DNA from: Cyanothece sp. BG0011
GTDB lineage: Bacteria; Cyanobacteriota; Cyanobacteriia; Cyanobacteriales; Microcystaceae
NCBI RefSeq assembly: GCF_003013815.1
Contig: NZ_PRLH01000183.1
Span: forward strand, 1 to 64,000
Reading direction: 5' to 3'
DNA length: 64,000 bases
Shown here: positions 52,790 through 62,122 of the stretch, piece by piece
How positions within the stretch are numbered: position 1 is the first letter of the stretch
How the letters are laid out: each line of letters opens with the position of its first letter
Position numbers and translations under genes: made by a program
Notes under the pieces: generated by a model
Databases searched by the model: none
Told to the model about the DNA's origin: nothing
The model's input: the letters and a program-made list of their open reading frames with translations, nothing else

Positions 52790-54007
52790 ATGAAATTTGC
52801 GATTATTGGTGGTGGTGCAAGTGGAATGGTGACTGCTTATTTATTAGAAAAACGAGGACATTCGGTAACCGTTTTTGAGAAGAAACCCTATTTAGGGGGC
52901 AATATCATTACCTTAAATAAAAATGTTAAACCCAATCATTCTGATTGTAATTTAATTTTAGATTGTGGGGTGTTAGAATTTCCCACCGTGTTTCATAATT
53001 TTCTGAGTTTAATGCAAGAATTAGAGGTAGAATTAGAACCGATATACACAGGTTCGGGATTATTTTTAAGAGATGGCCGTTATTTTTTATCGGGAGGTAT
53101 GATTAAAAAGAATTTTCAAGGGTGGAAAAGATGGTTAGAATATTTAAGATTAGATACATTATACGCCCGTTCGGCTGGACTTTGGGCTAAACTTAAGTTT
53201 AGTAACCGACAAGAATTTTATGATCATTCTATTGCTTATTATTTGGAAAATCAATGGATTCGTAATTGTTGGTTAAAATTACTATTAATGTATAGTTATT
53301 CTATGTCATTTCATTTAATTGATCAATTTCCAGCAGCGTTGGGAATACCTATTCTAAAAAATTATGTTTTTGTTGACTGGGTAAGGGTGAAAGGGGGTGT
53401 TTATTCTTATATTGAAAAAATTTTAGAAAGGTTAAAAGGGCAAACATTTGTTAATACAGAAATTGTTAAAATTTCTCGATTCGATAATTCAGTCAACCTT
53501 TATTTTAATGATGGAACTGATCAACAATTTGATCGGGTTGTCTTTGCTACTCCCCCGGATCAAGTCTTAAAATTATTATCAGATCCCACTGAAGAAGAAA
53601 TAAAACGGTTCTCTCCTTGGAAGGAAAATAAAGCAACCAATATGATTCACCAAGATACCAGTATTTACGAACCTTATGGTATTCAAGAATTCTCGGAATT
53701 TGACTTTTTTCAAACGACAAAATCCTGGGGTTATAATGCTTATTTAAATCAAGTATGTGGGTTAAATTCTTCTGAAAAATATAGTCTTGCGTTTAATTTA
53801 GAAGAGTTAATTAATAAAGATAAAATCATTCATAGACAAGAACATGAAACTCCTTTTTATACCGTAGAAGCCCTAAAATATGTTCCAGAAATTATCAAAA
53901 CCAATGGAATGAATAATACTTATTACGCAGGGGCTTATCTTTCAGATGGCTTACACGAAGGGGCTATTACCTCAGCGTTTCGAGTTGCTGAATTAATCGG
54001 CAAATAA
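52790..54007 (+). CDS. FAD-dependent amine-oxidase-like protein
   Basis: A 405-residue flavoprotein starting MKFAIIGGGASGMVTAYLLE, followed by EKKPYLGGNI, the usual FAD pocket of the flavin amine-oxidase/protoporphyrinogen-oxidase superfamily. The C-terminal FAD motif is YYAGAYLSDGLHEGAITSAF. Two Trp-rich segments in the middle (WKRWLEYLRL, NQWIRNCWLK) suggest a hydrophobic substrate. It lies between another FAD enzyme and a glutaminase gene, 43 and 37 bases away, probably in one operon. Substrate unknown. Confidence 0.82.
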   Translation: MKFAIIGGGASGMVTAYLLEKRGHSVTVFEKKPYLGGNIITLNKNVKPNHSDCNLILDCGVLEFPTVFHNFLSLMQELEVELEPIYTGSGLFLRDGRYFLSGGMIKKNFQGWKRWLEYLRLDTLYARSAGLWAKLKFSNRQEFYDHSIAYYLENQWIRNCWLKLLLMYSYSMSFHLIDQFPAALGIPILKNYVFVDWVRVKGGVYSYIEKILERLKGQTFVNTEIVKISRFDNSVNLYFNDGTDQQFDRVVFATPPDQVLKLLSDPTEEEIKRFSPWKENKATNMIHQDTSIYEPYGIQEFSEFDFFQTTKSWGYNAYLNQVCGLNSSEKYSLAFNLEELINKDKIIHRQEHETPFYTVEALKYVPEIIKTNGMNNTYYAGAYLSDGLHEGAITSAFRVAELIGK

Positions 54008-54044
54008 ACTATAATAACTGAGAAGATATAGAAAATCATGTAAC

Positions 54045-54953
54045 ATGAAACAATTATCCGATCTATCTTCAAAACAATTATCTGACTGGTTATCAGAAGC
54101 ATCACAACAAACCCAAAAAGGGAAATTACCCAATTATATTCCTCTACTCCAAGACAGTAAACCGAGTGTATTAACGATTTGTATTATCACTAAAAATAAT
54201 TATATTCTCAGCCAAGGTGATAGTCAGATAAAGTTTCCTTTAATGAGTATTATTAAACCTTTTTTATTGTTGTATCTACTCTCAGAGTTTGGAGAAGAAT
54301 TAATCTTTCAAAAAGTAGGTTCTCAACCGTCTAATTATTCCTTTAACTCTTTAAAACAATTACAATTAGATCAAGGATTTCCTCGTAATCCTATGATTAA
54401 TAGTGGTGCGTTAACCTTAGCCTCTTTACTTCCTGGAAATGATGGGGATAGGAAATGTCAAAACCTACAACAATGGTTAAACCAACACAGTCAATGTGAT
54501 CTATTTTTAGATGAATTGATGTTACACTCGGTTCAATCTTTACCGAATCTTCGCAATAAAGCTATTATCGATGAATTAACTAAAACCGGACAAATTAATG
54601 ACCCGGACATTACCCTGGATACTTATAATAAAATTTGCTGCCTTTCGGGAAACATTATTGAGTTAGCCCGTTTAGGTTTATTATTAGTTAATAGCCCGAA
54701 TATATCGACGAAAAATGCTACAATTGTCCGAAATATTATGACCACTTGTGGACTGTATGAAGCCTCCGAAAACTTAGCCAAACATATTGGCTTTCCCAGT
54801 AAATCAGGGGTGAGTGGTGCTATCTTATCTATAGTGCCAGAACAAGGAGCGATCGCCTGTTATAGTCCCCCTTTAGATGCACAAGGAAACTCGGTGGCGA
54901 GTTTATATCTCATTGAAAAAATAGCTACCGCATTACATACTAGGGAAAAGTAG
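54045..54953 (+). CDS. glsA: Glutaminase
   Basis: Serine-dependent glutaminase of the beta-lactamase-like fold that releases ammonia from glutamine. The catalytic Ser-x-x-Lys is in FPLMSIIKPF, the conserved NPMINSGALTLASL follows and the glycine-rich KSGVSGAILSIVPEQGAIA is near the end. 302 residues is typical. The N-terminus is somewhat longer and more polar than in enteric GlsA. It lies 37 bases downstream of two FAD oxidoreductases; the ammonia or glutamate it makes might feed their pathway. Confidence 0.92.
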   Translation: MKQLSDLSSKQLSDWLSEASQQTQKGKLPNYIPLLQDSKPSVLTICIITKNNYILSQGDSQIKFPLMSIIKPFLLLYLLSEFGEELIFQKVGSQPSNYSFNSLKQLQLDQGFPRNPMINSGALTLASLLPGNDGDRKCQNLQQWLNQHSQCDLFLDELMLHSVQSLPNLRNKAIIDELTKTGQINDPDITLDTYNKICCLSGNIIELARLGLLLVNSPNISTKNATIVRNIMTTCGLYEASENLAKHIGFPSKSGVSGAILSIVPEQGAIACYSPPLDAQGNSVASLYLIEKIATALHTREK

Positions 54954-54989
54954 GCTATCACTATATTTCAACAATTAAGAATCTCCTAA

Positions 54990-55415
54990 TCAAAAAATTA
55001 AGTCATCAAGAAGATAAGGAGATTGCTCAGGTAAATCTACATCATATTCTGCTTGTACAATTTCAACTGCATCTTGATAGATTTCTTCAAATTGCTTTTC
55101 TAGTTTAGGCTTCATACCAGGAGCATATTTACCTTTTAAATTTTTTTTGAAAGCCAAAACCTCGGCTTTCCATTTCCTGCAACATTCTTCTAAGGGAACA
55201 TAGTCAATCTTTAAAAGATGTTCAATTTGTCTTCTTAATAAGCTAACCACTGCGCTATATTCACTACGTCCCAAAGCTTCAATTTCCTCAATAATATTGT
55301 CCCAATCTATTTCCCCTAAATGTTTGATTTCTTGATGGGTATTCACCAGCTTTCGTAAAGCTTTCCCTTGTTCTATTGTCCATTGATAATAATCTGTTTC
55401 GTAAGTCGTAGCCAT
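54990..55415 (-). CDS. DUF29-family protein
   Basis: A 141-residue soluble helical protein of a family very common in cyanobacteria. It has YETDYYQWTIEQGKALRKL at the N-terminus, then IDWDNIIEEIEALGRSEYSA and VVSLLRRQIEHLLKIDY, the usual DUF29 order. The start at ATG 55415 (MATTYETD) is preferred to one five codons up. Function unknown; the DUF29 family is often multi-copy. Confidence 0.88.
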   Translation of the reverse strand: MATTYETDYYQWTIEQGKALRKLVNTHQEIKHLGEIDWDNIIEEIEALGRSEYSAVVSLLRRQIEHLLKIDYVPLEECCRKWKAEVLAFKKNLKGKYAPGMKPKLEKQFEEIYQDAVEIVQAEYDVDLPEQSPYLLDDLIF

Positions 55416-55456
55416 TGCTATGTTACGCATAGCTTAACCTCTTCTCAAAAGAATGT

Positions 55457-56851
55457 TTAAAGTCCTAAAACAAGTCTAGCAATAGAAAAATAAATTAACA
55501 CCCCAATCACATCCACTGCCGTGGTAATAAACGGGGCCGACATCAAAGCCGGATCGAGGCCAAAGGATCGGAAGACAAAGGGTAGGGCCGAACCCGCAAC
55601 CGAGGCCAAAATAGCGATCGCCACCAAACTAATTCCCACAGAAATCGACACTAACCAGTTACCCTGGAGTCCATAGGCCCACACCGTCGCTAAGGCCCCT
55701 AAGGCCACCCCTAATAAGGCCCCGGCCATCAATTCCCTTAAGATCACCTGTCCGGCACCGAGATCCCTAATATCCTCCGTATTTAAGCCCCGAATCACCA
55801 CCGTTGAAGACTGGGCCCCAACGTTACCCCCCGTCCCTGTTAACAGGGGAATAAACGCCGTCAGAATAGCCATTTGTTCGAGTAACCCCACTTGAGATTT
55901 AATAATGGTTCCAGTGACGGTATTGGTTAACAGTAAGATGAGTAACCACATCACCCGTTTACGGGCCACGGTAATTAAACTGGTTTGAAAGTAGTTATCC
56001 CCATCAGACTGCACCCCACCCAAAGCATAGATATCTTCGGTGGCTTCTTGTTGTAAGATATCGATGACATCATCGACGGTAACCACCCCCACTAATCTTT
56101 CTTCTTTGTCCACCACCGGAACCGCTAATAAGTCGTACCGTTGAATCACCCGCGCTACATCTTCTTGATCGTCATTGGTGTTAACAGAAACGATGTCTTT
56201 GGCCATGATTTCCCCTAGGGTGACGTCTGGGGAAGATAACACCAAATCTCGCAAAGAAACAATACCCACCAAATGACGAAAGGCATCAGTGACGTAGAGA
56301 TAATAAACAATTTCTGAAGCGGTGGCTAAGGTTCTAATTCTTTCTAGGGTTTGGGCGGCGGTTAAACTTTGTTTGAGGGAAATATATTCTGGGGTCATGA
56401 TGCGCCCGGCGGTGTATTCCTCGTACCCTAATAATAAGGCGGTGGTTTGTCGTTCTTCAGGGCTTAATTGTTCGAGTAAACGACGGACTACTTTAGCTGG
56501 TAATTCATCAAATAAACGGGCGCGATCGTCCGGGGACATTTCGTCTACAATATCCCTAACCTCTTGTTGTTTAAACTGTTCAATTAACGATTGTTGAACC
56601 GTTGAGTCTAAATGTTCGTAAACGGCGATCGCTTCTTCTTTGACCAATAAGCGAAAGGCGATCACTTGCATTGACTGGGGTAACCCTTCAATGGCCTCAG
56701 CAATATCAACTGGTTGCACCGGAACTAAAAGGGATTTCGCCCCTTGTAAATTTCCCTGTTCTAATAATAAGGCCAATTGGTTGCACACTAATTGACGCAA
56801 CTCTTTACGGGTATTTGATTGTATTGCGGTTACGGGTTCTTTGGGGTTCAC
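55457..56851 (-). CDS. mgtE: Magnesium transporter MgtE
   Basis: Magnesium channel of 464 residues. The N-terminal helical superfamily domain (SPDDRARLFDELPAKVVRRL) is followed by two CBS domains (about residues 140-265; MTPEYISLKQSLTAAQTLER, DIVSVNTNDDQEDVARVIQR) and five membrane helices with the pore motif TGTGGNVGAQSSTVVIRGL. In the known structure the cytosolic domains bind Mg2+ and shut the pore. Everything is intact. Confidence 0.95.
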   Translation of the reverse strand: MNPKEPVTAIQSNTRKELRQLVCNQLALLLEQGNLQGAKSLLVPVQPVDIAEAIEGLPQSMQVIAFRLLVKEEAIAVYEHLDSTVQQSLIEQFKQQEVRDIVDEMSPDDRARLFDELPAKVVRRLLEQLSPEERQTTALLLGYEEYTAGRIMTPEYISLKQSLTAAQTLERIRTLATASEIVYYLYVTDAFRHLVGIVSLRDLVLSSPDVTLGEIMAKDIVSVNTNDDQEDVARVIQRYDLLAVPVVDKEERLVGVVTVDDVIDILQQEATEDIYALGGVQSDGDNYFQTSLITVARKRVMWLLILLLTNTVTGTIIKSQVGLLEQMAILTAFIPLLTGTGGNVGAQSSTVVIRGLNTEDIRDLGAGQVILRELMAGALLGVALGALATVWAYGLQGNWLVSISVGISLVAIAILASVAGSALPFVFRSFGLDPALMSAPFITTAVDVIGVLIYFSIARLVLGL

Positions 56852-57039
56852 TTTCTAATTCGATCAAGAACCCATAGGGAAATTTGTTCTATGGGTGGAT
56901 TTTGATGACAATCATAATTGATTTTATGTTACTTCATCAACTGATTGGTTTACAATTTGACGAGACGCAAGATGACACAATATAACATAAACACATTACT
57001 ATCGTTATCAGTCCCTAACTTTAACTAGAAAAAGAAAAT

Positions 57040-58641
57040 ATGGTTTCTGAGCAAACTTGTACCCTAGCAGCCATTGATATTGGCACCAATTCCATTCACA
57101 TGGTAATTGTGGAAATTGATAAAACCTTACCCGCTTTTACCATTATTTCACGGGAAAAAGATACGGTTCGTTTAGGGGAGAGAGATCCCAAAACAGGGAA
57201 TTTAACTGAAGCTGCGATCGCCCGTTCTTTGGCTTCTCTGAGGCGATGTAAAGACTTAGCGGACAGTTTCAATGTCGAACAGATTATTGCGGCTGCCACC
57301 AGTGCCACCCGAGAGGCCCCCAATGGGTTAGACTTTATCTGGCAGGTTGAAGAACAAATCGGGATTACCATTAATTTGATTTCGGGGTATGAAGAGGCCC
57401 GTCGCATCTATTTGGGGGTGTTATCGGGGATGGATTTCCAAGAAAAACCCCACGTTATCATTGATATTGGTGGGGGGTCAACGGAAATTATCCTGGCAGA
57501 TTCTGTCGAACCGCGATTTTTAAGCAGTACCAAAGTTGGGGCCGTTCGTCTGACCAATGAGTTTATCACCACGGACCCCATTGATGAGTCAGAATTAACC
57601 TATTTACGGGCCTATGTGCGAGGAATGTTAGAGCGGCCCATTGATGAGGTTAAACGGAAACTGAAACCAGGGGAAATCCCCCAAACCGTAGGGACATCAG
57701 GAACCATTGAAACGTTGGTTGGTATCCATGCTATCCAAACGTTAGGGGAACTCCCAAGCCCGTTACAAGGGTATCAAATGAGTCGGAAAGACCTCAAAGA
57801 TATGGTCAAAAAATTCGTTTCTTTAACCTACGAAGAACGGGTCGATCTATCAGGAATGTCCGAAAAAAGAGCGGAGATTATTGTTGCTGGTGCAGTCATT
57901 CTTTTAGAAGCCATGACTATGTTAGACCTGGAAACAATTACCATTTGTGAAAGGGCTTTACGAGAAGGAATGATCGTTGATTGGATGTTAAGCCACGGAT
58001 TAATTGAAGATCGACTGAGTTTTCAAACGGCAGTTCGTCAACGAAGTGTTTATAAAATTGCTCGTAAATATCAAGTTGATCTCGGTTATGGGGAAACCGT
58101 GGCTACTTTTGCAGTGAGTTTATTTGAGCAACTGGCTGGTGTTCTTCATGACTGGGAAAAAAGCGACCAAGAATTATTATGGTCAGCCGCTATTTTACAT
58201 AATTGTGGGGTTTATATTAGTCATTCATCCCATCATAAACACTCTTATTATTTAATTCGTCACGCAGAATTATTAGGGTTTACTGAAATTGAAATCGAAA
58301 CTATTGCTAATATTGCCCGTTATCACCGTAAAAGTACCCCGAAGAAGAAACATGACGCTTATAGTAAATTACCGGATAAATATCGTAAACGAATTAAACA
58401 ATTGAGTGCGATGTTACGGATTGCTGTGGCTTTAGATCGTCGGCAAATTGGTGCTATTAAAGAAATTGATTGTAAATACGATGAAGAATATAAAAAGCTT
58501 CATTTACATCTAATTCCCTCTAATTCACAGGATGATTGTGCTTTAGAATTATGGAATTTAGACTATAAAAAAGTCGTCTTTGAAGACTTATTTGATGTCA
58601 AAATTGTCGCCACTGTAGAATCACAATTAGTCCCTAATTAA
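57040..58641 (+). CDS. ppx: Exopolyphosphatase / pppGpp phosphatase (Ppx/GppA)
   Basis: A 533-residue cytosolic hydrolase of polyphosphate or pppGpp. The ASKHA ATPase-like core has AAIDIGTNSIHMVIVEI, ATSATREAPNG, VIDIGGGSTEIILAD and TVGTSGTIETL; the C-terminal third is an HD-type domain (ILHNCGVYISHSSHHKHSYY). The pairing of these domains is as in cyanobacterial Ppx. Whether polyphosphate or pppGpp is preferred cannot be told. Confidence 0.93.
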   Translation: MVSEQTCTLAAIDIGTNSIHMVIVEIDKTLPAFTIISREKDTVRLGERDPKTGNLTEAAIARSLASLRRCKDLADSFNVEQIIAAATSATREAPNGLDFIWQVEEQIGITINLISGYEEARRIYLGVLSGMDFQEKPHVIIDIGGGSTEIILADSVEPRFLSSTKVGAVRLTNEFITTDPIDESELTYLRAYVRGMLERPIDEVKRKLKPGEIPQTVGTSGTIETLVGIHAIQTLGELPSPLQGYQMSRKDLKDMVKKFVSLTYEERVDLSGMSEKRAEIIVAGAVILLEAMTMLDLETITICERALREGMIVDWMLSHGLIEDRLSFQTAVRQRSVYKIARKYQVDLGYGETVATFAVSLFEQLAGVLHDWEKSDQELLWSAAILHNCGVYISHSSHHKHSYYLIRHAELLGFTEIEIETIANIARYHRKSTPKKKHDAYSKLPDKYRKRIKQLSAMLRIAVALDRRQIGAIKEIDCKYDEEYKKLHLHLIPSNSQDDCALELWNLDYKKVVFEDLFDVKIVATVESQLVPN

Positions 58642-58850
58642 TAGAGAGGTTATCAATGAATAATGAATAAAAATTATTATTGGACGCAATAGTAAATGAC
58701 TGTTTAATTAAACAATAACCACTCATCCCTATGGAAACGATAGACTAATTCCCATTACTAACAATCATTAATATTGTCTAAATAAATTCCCACCAACCTG
58801 TAAGATTGTTTTAATACTTGCCGTTACATAAATATAGGAAGAACTCACAC

Positions 58851-61049
58851 ATGACAGTTGCTAGTGCAATCCCCGCATTTTGTCAAGGAATTCAACATTT
58901 TGGTGAAAACTTACCCAACTACGAACAATATACGACAGAAGCAGCCATAAAATCAGGGGATACAGCTATTTCCTCAGCTAATGACCCTAACGCGGTTTTT
59001 CAAACCCTCCTGGCAGCCGACGCATTACGCTACTTAACCCTACAAACTGCAGCCACCAAACAATCGGGCCATCCGGGAGGCTTTGCAAGTATCGCCGACA
59101 CCATTGCAGCCTTAGTGATGTTAGGTCATAAGAACATTATTACTGAAGTCGGTCATCATGCTCCAGGTTTCTACAGCAATATGTTTTTAGACCGTTCCTT
59201 AGAAGATATGGGCATCACCACTGTGCAACAGATGGGTGAACGGTTTAGGGAAATGCACGGACTTTTAGGACATCTTTCTGGTCAAATACCCGGACTGCTC
59301 AACCCGGCCGGACCGTTGGGACAAGGACAACATTTTGCCATGGCCGGTGCGAAGTTACATCCTGGTACACTGTTTCCTGTCACCATTGGAGATGGTGGGT
59401 TAGGGGAACCCTATATTATGAGTAGCTTTGCCCACTTCAATACTTCTTTCCCCGATGTCACTAACTTTTTACCCATCTTGGTGTGGAATGGTTATTCCCA
59501 GGAACATCATAGTATGGTTTCCACTAAGACCAATGAAGAAATGATTGCTTATTGGCAAGGCAATGGCTTTGCTGAGGTGATTTTAATTAATGCCAAAGAC
59601 TATGACGACAGCAACCAAGCAGGGGAATATGTCGATAGTACCCAGTTTTCTCTGGCTAAACGAATGGCCTTTACCCAAGCTATTTTAGAAGCAACGGATA
59701 AAGCAGCTAAGTCGGCTTTAAGTGGGACGTTAACCGTTCTCATCGTCAAACAACTCAAAGGGGCCGGGGTTCATAAACGGGGTGCCAAGTCTCATAATCT
59801 ATATCCTGGGGATAGTTTAGAAAAAGACTATATTGTCAGTGCCTTGAAAGAACGAGCTTTGTCTCCTGAAGCTTGGCAAATGGTTCGGACTAACTTTGAA
59901 CGGTCTGCTGGTGGTCCTGCATCCCATAACGTCGTCACAGAGAAGGTGTTACCCTTGCCAGAGTTGGGAGAGTTACCTTTAACCGAATACGAAGTCCATG
60001 GGGAGAAAAAAGTGGCTACCACTGCTATGGGTGAGTTAGTGGTTCATGTGGGACAAAAAGACCCTAACTTTCTCGTGGCCAATGCGGATGGCAATGCTGC
60101 CTCTGGCATTAATAATATCAATATTGGTTTAAAAATTGTTCATCCTACTGTTGATGACCTTTATTTTCAAGGGCCAGGGGGACAGGTGTATGAACCCTTA
60201 AGTGAAGATGCCTGCGCCGGGTTAGCTGCCGGTTTGGCTTTATTTGGGGCGAGAACCTTATGGTGTTCCTATGAGTCTTTTGCTATTAATGGGTTACCCA
60301 TCTGGCAAACGGTGACCCAAGCTATGGCCGAGTTACGTCGTCCTACTCCTTCTACTATTACTTTATTCACAGCAGGGGCTTTAGAACAAGGGCGCAACGG
60401 TTGGACTCATCAACGCCCCGAAATTGAGAATTATTTCGCAGGTATGATGCGTAATGGTAACATTTTTCCTCTGTTTCCCTGTGATGCCAATAGTATTCAA
60501 GTGTGTTATGAATGGGCGGTACAAACTAAGAATAAAGGGATAACCATTACTGCTAGTAAATCACCCTTACCGGTACGCACAACCTTAGAGCAAACCCGTC
60601 AAGGTTTACAAGATGGGGGCATCATTTTACATGAGAGTGAAGGCAAGAAAAAAGTTGTTTTTGCTGTTATCGGTGACATGACTTTAATTCCTGTGTTTGA
60701 TGCTGCTTTGCACTTAGAAAATGAAGGCATCGGGGTTAAAATTGTTTCGGTGGTTAGTCCCCGTCGCTTATATCGTCCCCATGACGTTGCTTGGGACACT
60801 TGCACTGAAAAAGATAGTCATTTTCTAGATGATGAAGGCTTTGAAAAACTGTTTGGTGGTGATGCTTTAATAGGGGTGACTGGTGGTACGTCTGCTATGT
60901 TAGAACCCGTTATGTTACGGAGTAATAGTCAGCGAGATACCTTTGCTTGGAAGCGTGGGGAAACGGCTTCAAGTGCCGGAGAAATTATGGAATTTAATGG
61001 TTTAACCGCAGACGCTTTAAGTAAGCGAGCCAACGAGTTATTAAGTTAA
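58851..61049 (+). CDS. Thiamine-diphosphate enzyme, divergent phosphoketolase/transketolase
   Basis: A 732-residue enzyme with transketolase-like organisation. The first half has TKQSGHPGGFASIADTIAAL and the cofactor motif TIGDGGLGEPYIMSSFAHFN; the second has VANADGNAASGINNINIGLK and LFGARTLWCSYESFAINGLP, near the phosphoketolase pattern. Typical Xfp signatures such as the GPGHGGP block near the N-terminus are replaced (GHHAPGFYS), so it is a separate subgroup; Synechocystis has a second phosphoketolase-like gene which this may match. AGGAAG lies before ATG 58851. Reaction uncertain: splitting of xylulose-5-phosphate to acetyl phosphate is a guess. Confidence 0.75.
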   Translation: MTVASAIPAFCQGIQHFGENLPNYEQYTTEAAIKSGDTAISSANDPNAVFQTLLAADALRYLTLQTAATKQSGHPGGFASIADTIAALVMLGHKNIITEVGHHAPGFYSNMFLDRSLEDMGITTVQQMGERFREMHGLLGHLSGQIPGLLNPAGPLGQGQHFAMAGAKLHPGTLFPVTIGDGGLGEPYIMSSFAHFNTSFPDVTNFLPILVWNGYSQEHHSMVSTKTNEEMIAYWQGNGFAEVILINAKDYDDSNQAGEYVDSTQFSLAKRMAFTQAILEATDKAAKSALSGTLTVLIVKQLKGAGVHKRGAKSHNLYPGDSLEKDYIVSALKERALSPEAWQMVRTNFERSAGGPASHNVVTEKVLPLPELGELPLTEYEVHGEKKVATTAMGELVVHVGQKDPNFLVANADGNAASGINNINIGLKIVHPTVDDLYFQGPGGQVYEPLSEDACAGLAAGLALFGARTLWCSYESFAINGLPIWQTVTQAMAELRRPTPSTITLFTAGALEQGRNGWTHQRPEIENYFAGMMRNGNIFPLFPCDANSIQVCYEWAVQTKNKGITITASKSPLPVRTTLEQTRQGLQDGGIILHESEGKKKVVFAVIGDMTLIPVFDAALHLENEGIGVKIVSVVSPRRLYRPHDVAWDTCTEKDSHFLDDEGFEKLFGGDALIGVTGGTSAMLEPVMLRSNSQRDTFAWKRGETASSAGEIMEFNGLTADALSKRANELLS

Positions 61050-61063
61050 GTTTGTAGCTAGTA

Positions 61064-61092
61064 TTGTAGGGTGGGCAATGCCCACCTTATAT
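61064..61092. repeat. Palindrome of the GGTGGGCAATGCCCACC family
   Basis: TTGTAGGGTGGG and CCCACCTTATA flank CAATG directly upstream of the nuclease remnant. It seems to mark the point where the 5' part of that gene was lost. Confidence 0.75.
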
Positions 61093-61097
61093 TGTAG

Positions 61098-61460
61098 GTA
61101 TCGATCAAAAATATTAAAAGAAAAGCAAAAATAGCTCGTTATATATTAAGAGAAATAAATAATCACTCTATAGACAATCGAGAATTAGTGACAAATGCGA
61201 ATGAAGCACAAATTAATTTGGAACATATATTACCTCAGCAACCTAGAGATCAATGGAAACAAGCATTTTTACAAAACTTATCTAATACAGAAAATATTGA
61301 ACTTGAAACATACATTGATCGATTAGGAAATATGACATTATTAGATATCTCAATAAATAAAAAAATATTAGAGTATTCTGATTGGAATCCACAAAATATT
61401 GAAGACAGACAAACAAAAATGGCCAATATTGCCTCTAAAGTTTGGCGTATTGATATTTAA
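61098..61460 (+). pseudogene. C-terminal remnant of a GmrSD/DUF1524-type nuclease
   Basis: An open frame without a native start encodes IKRKAKIARYILREINNHSI, then LEHILPQQPRDQWKQAFLQN and ETYIDRLGNMTLLDISINKK. The HILPQ and DRLGNMTLL motifs are the HNH-like core of DUF1524, the C-terminal nuclease of GmrSD restriction proteins; the N-terminal DUF262 ATPase part is missing. The fragment begins exactly after a palindromic repeat. An ATG at 61188 gives a 90-codon frame but is unlikely to be functional. Confidence 0.8.
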
Positions 61461-61564
61461 CTCATATATCAGGGGATCATTTGCGATCGCCTTATACTCT
61501 CTCACCCCTCAGACATCTCTAGAGTCTGCTAAACTAAAAAAAACTCTAGTGCTAGGGTAATGCG

Positions 61565-61786
61565 ATGAAAAGTAGTATAGAGTATGTGGGAACTGTAAAA
61601 GCTGCATCCCTTCTTAAAATATGTCCTCAACGAGTGCGCCAACTGTTAGCTGAGGGAAGAATCAAAGGAGCCTTTAAAATTCGCCACTTAACGGGAATCT
61701 CATTGATAAAAAATTACCCGACAAAATATATTTTATCGGGTAAGATGGAAAAGTATGCTTATTTATCTACCATTTCAACAGATTAA
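61565..61786 (+). CDS. Small helix-turn-helix protein, probably a shortened gene
   Basis: 73 codons. Residues 7-38 ([33 protein letters not shown]) are an excisionase/MerR-like helix-turn-helix. Then the sequence changes to [20 protein letters not shown], where the reading frame runs through the palindrome at 61714-61743 and into the end of ndhE, overlapping it by 20 bases. I suspect that a longer DNA-binding protein was cut and a stop supplied by the repeat region. Function of the remaining piece uncertain. Confidence 0.5.
   Translation: MKSSIEYVGTVKAASLLKICPQRVRQLLAEGRIKGAFKIRHLTGISLIKNYPTKYILSGKMEKYAYLSTISTD
61714..61743. terminator. Palindrome beyond the ndhE stop
   Basis: TTACCCGACAAAATA followed by TATTTTATCGGGTAA, one mismatch in 15 pairs. 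It lies 24 bases after the last ndh gene (minus strand) and its outer flank is A-rich on the left, so it reads as an intrinsic terminator of the ndhA-I-G-E operon; it also lies inside the opposing helix-turn-helix gene. Confidence 0.75.
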
Positions 61787-62078
61787 ATTGTTCCATATCT
61801 GTTGTTTCACGGTTACGATAAATGGTCAAAACAATGGCTAAACCTACTGCCGCCTCTGCTGCTGCTACGGTAATGACAAACACGGTAAAAATTTGACCTT
61901 TAATGCCAACAGGATCAAGAAAATTAGAAAATCCCATTAAGTTAAGATTAACCGCATTTAGAAGTAATTCGATAGACATTAAAACTCTTACTGCATTGCG
62001 ACTAATCACTAAACCATAAATTCCAATACAGAAAAGGGCTGCAGCCAGTAATAAGCAAAACTCTAATTGTATTTCCAT
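61767..62078 (-). CDS. ndhE: NAD(P)H-quinone oxidoreductase subunit 4L
   Basis: Membrane subunit of cyanobacterial NDH-1 (NuoK homologue), 103 residues with three helices. It has the conserved acidic helix [20 protein letters not shown] with the Glu and Asn used in proton transfer, and the C-terminal [20 protein letters not shown]. The last of the ndhA-I-G-E row on the minus strand, 44 bases after ndhG. Confidence 0.97.
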   Translation of the reverse strand: MEIQLEFCLLLAAALFCIGIYGLVISRNAVRVLMSIELLLNAVNLNLMGFSNFLDPVGIKGQIFTVFVITVAAAEAAVGLAIVLTIYRNRETTDMEQFNLLKW

Positions 62079-62122
62079 AACACCTCAATTTTAGACAAAA
62101 ACTAACAGTAATTTCTAGGTTC

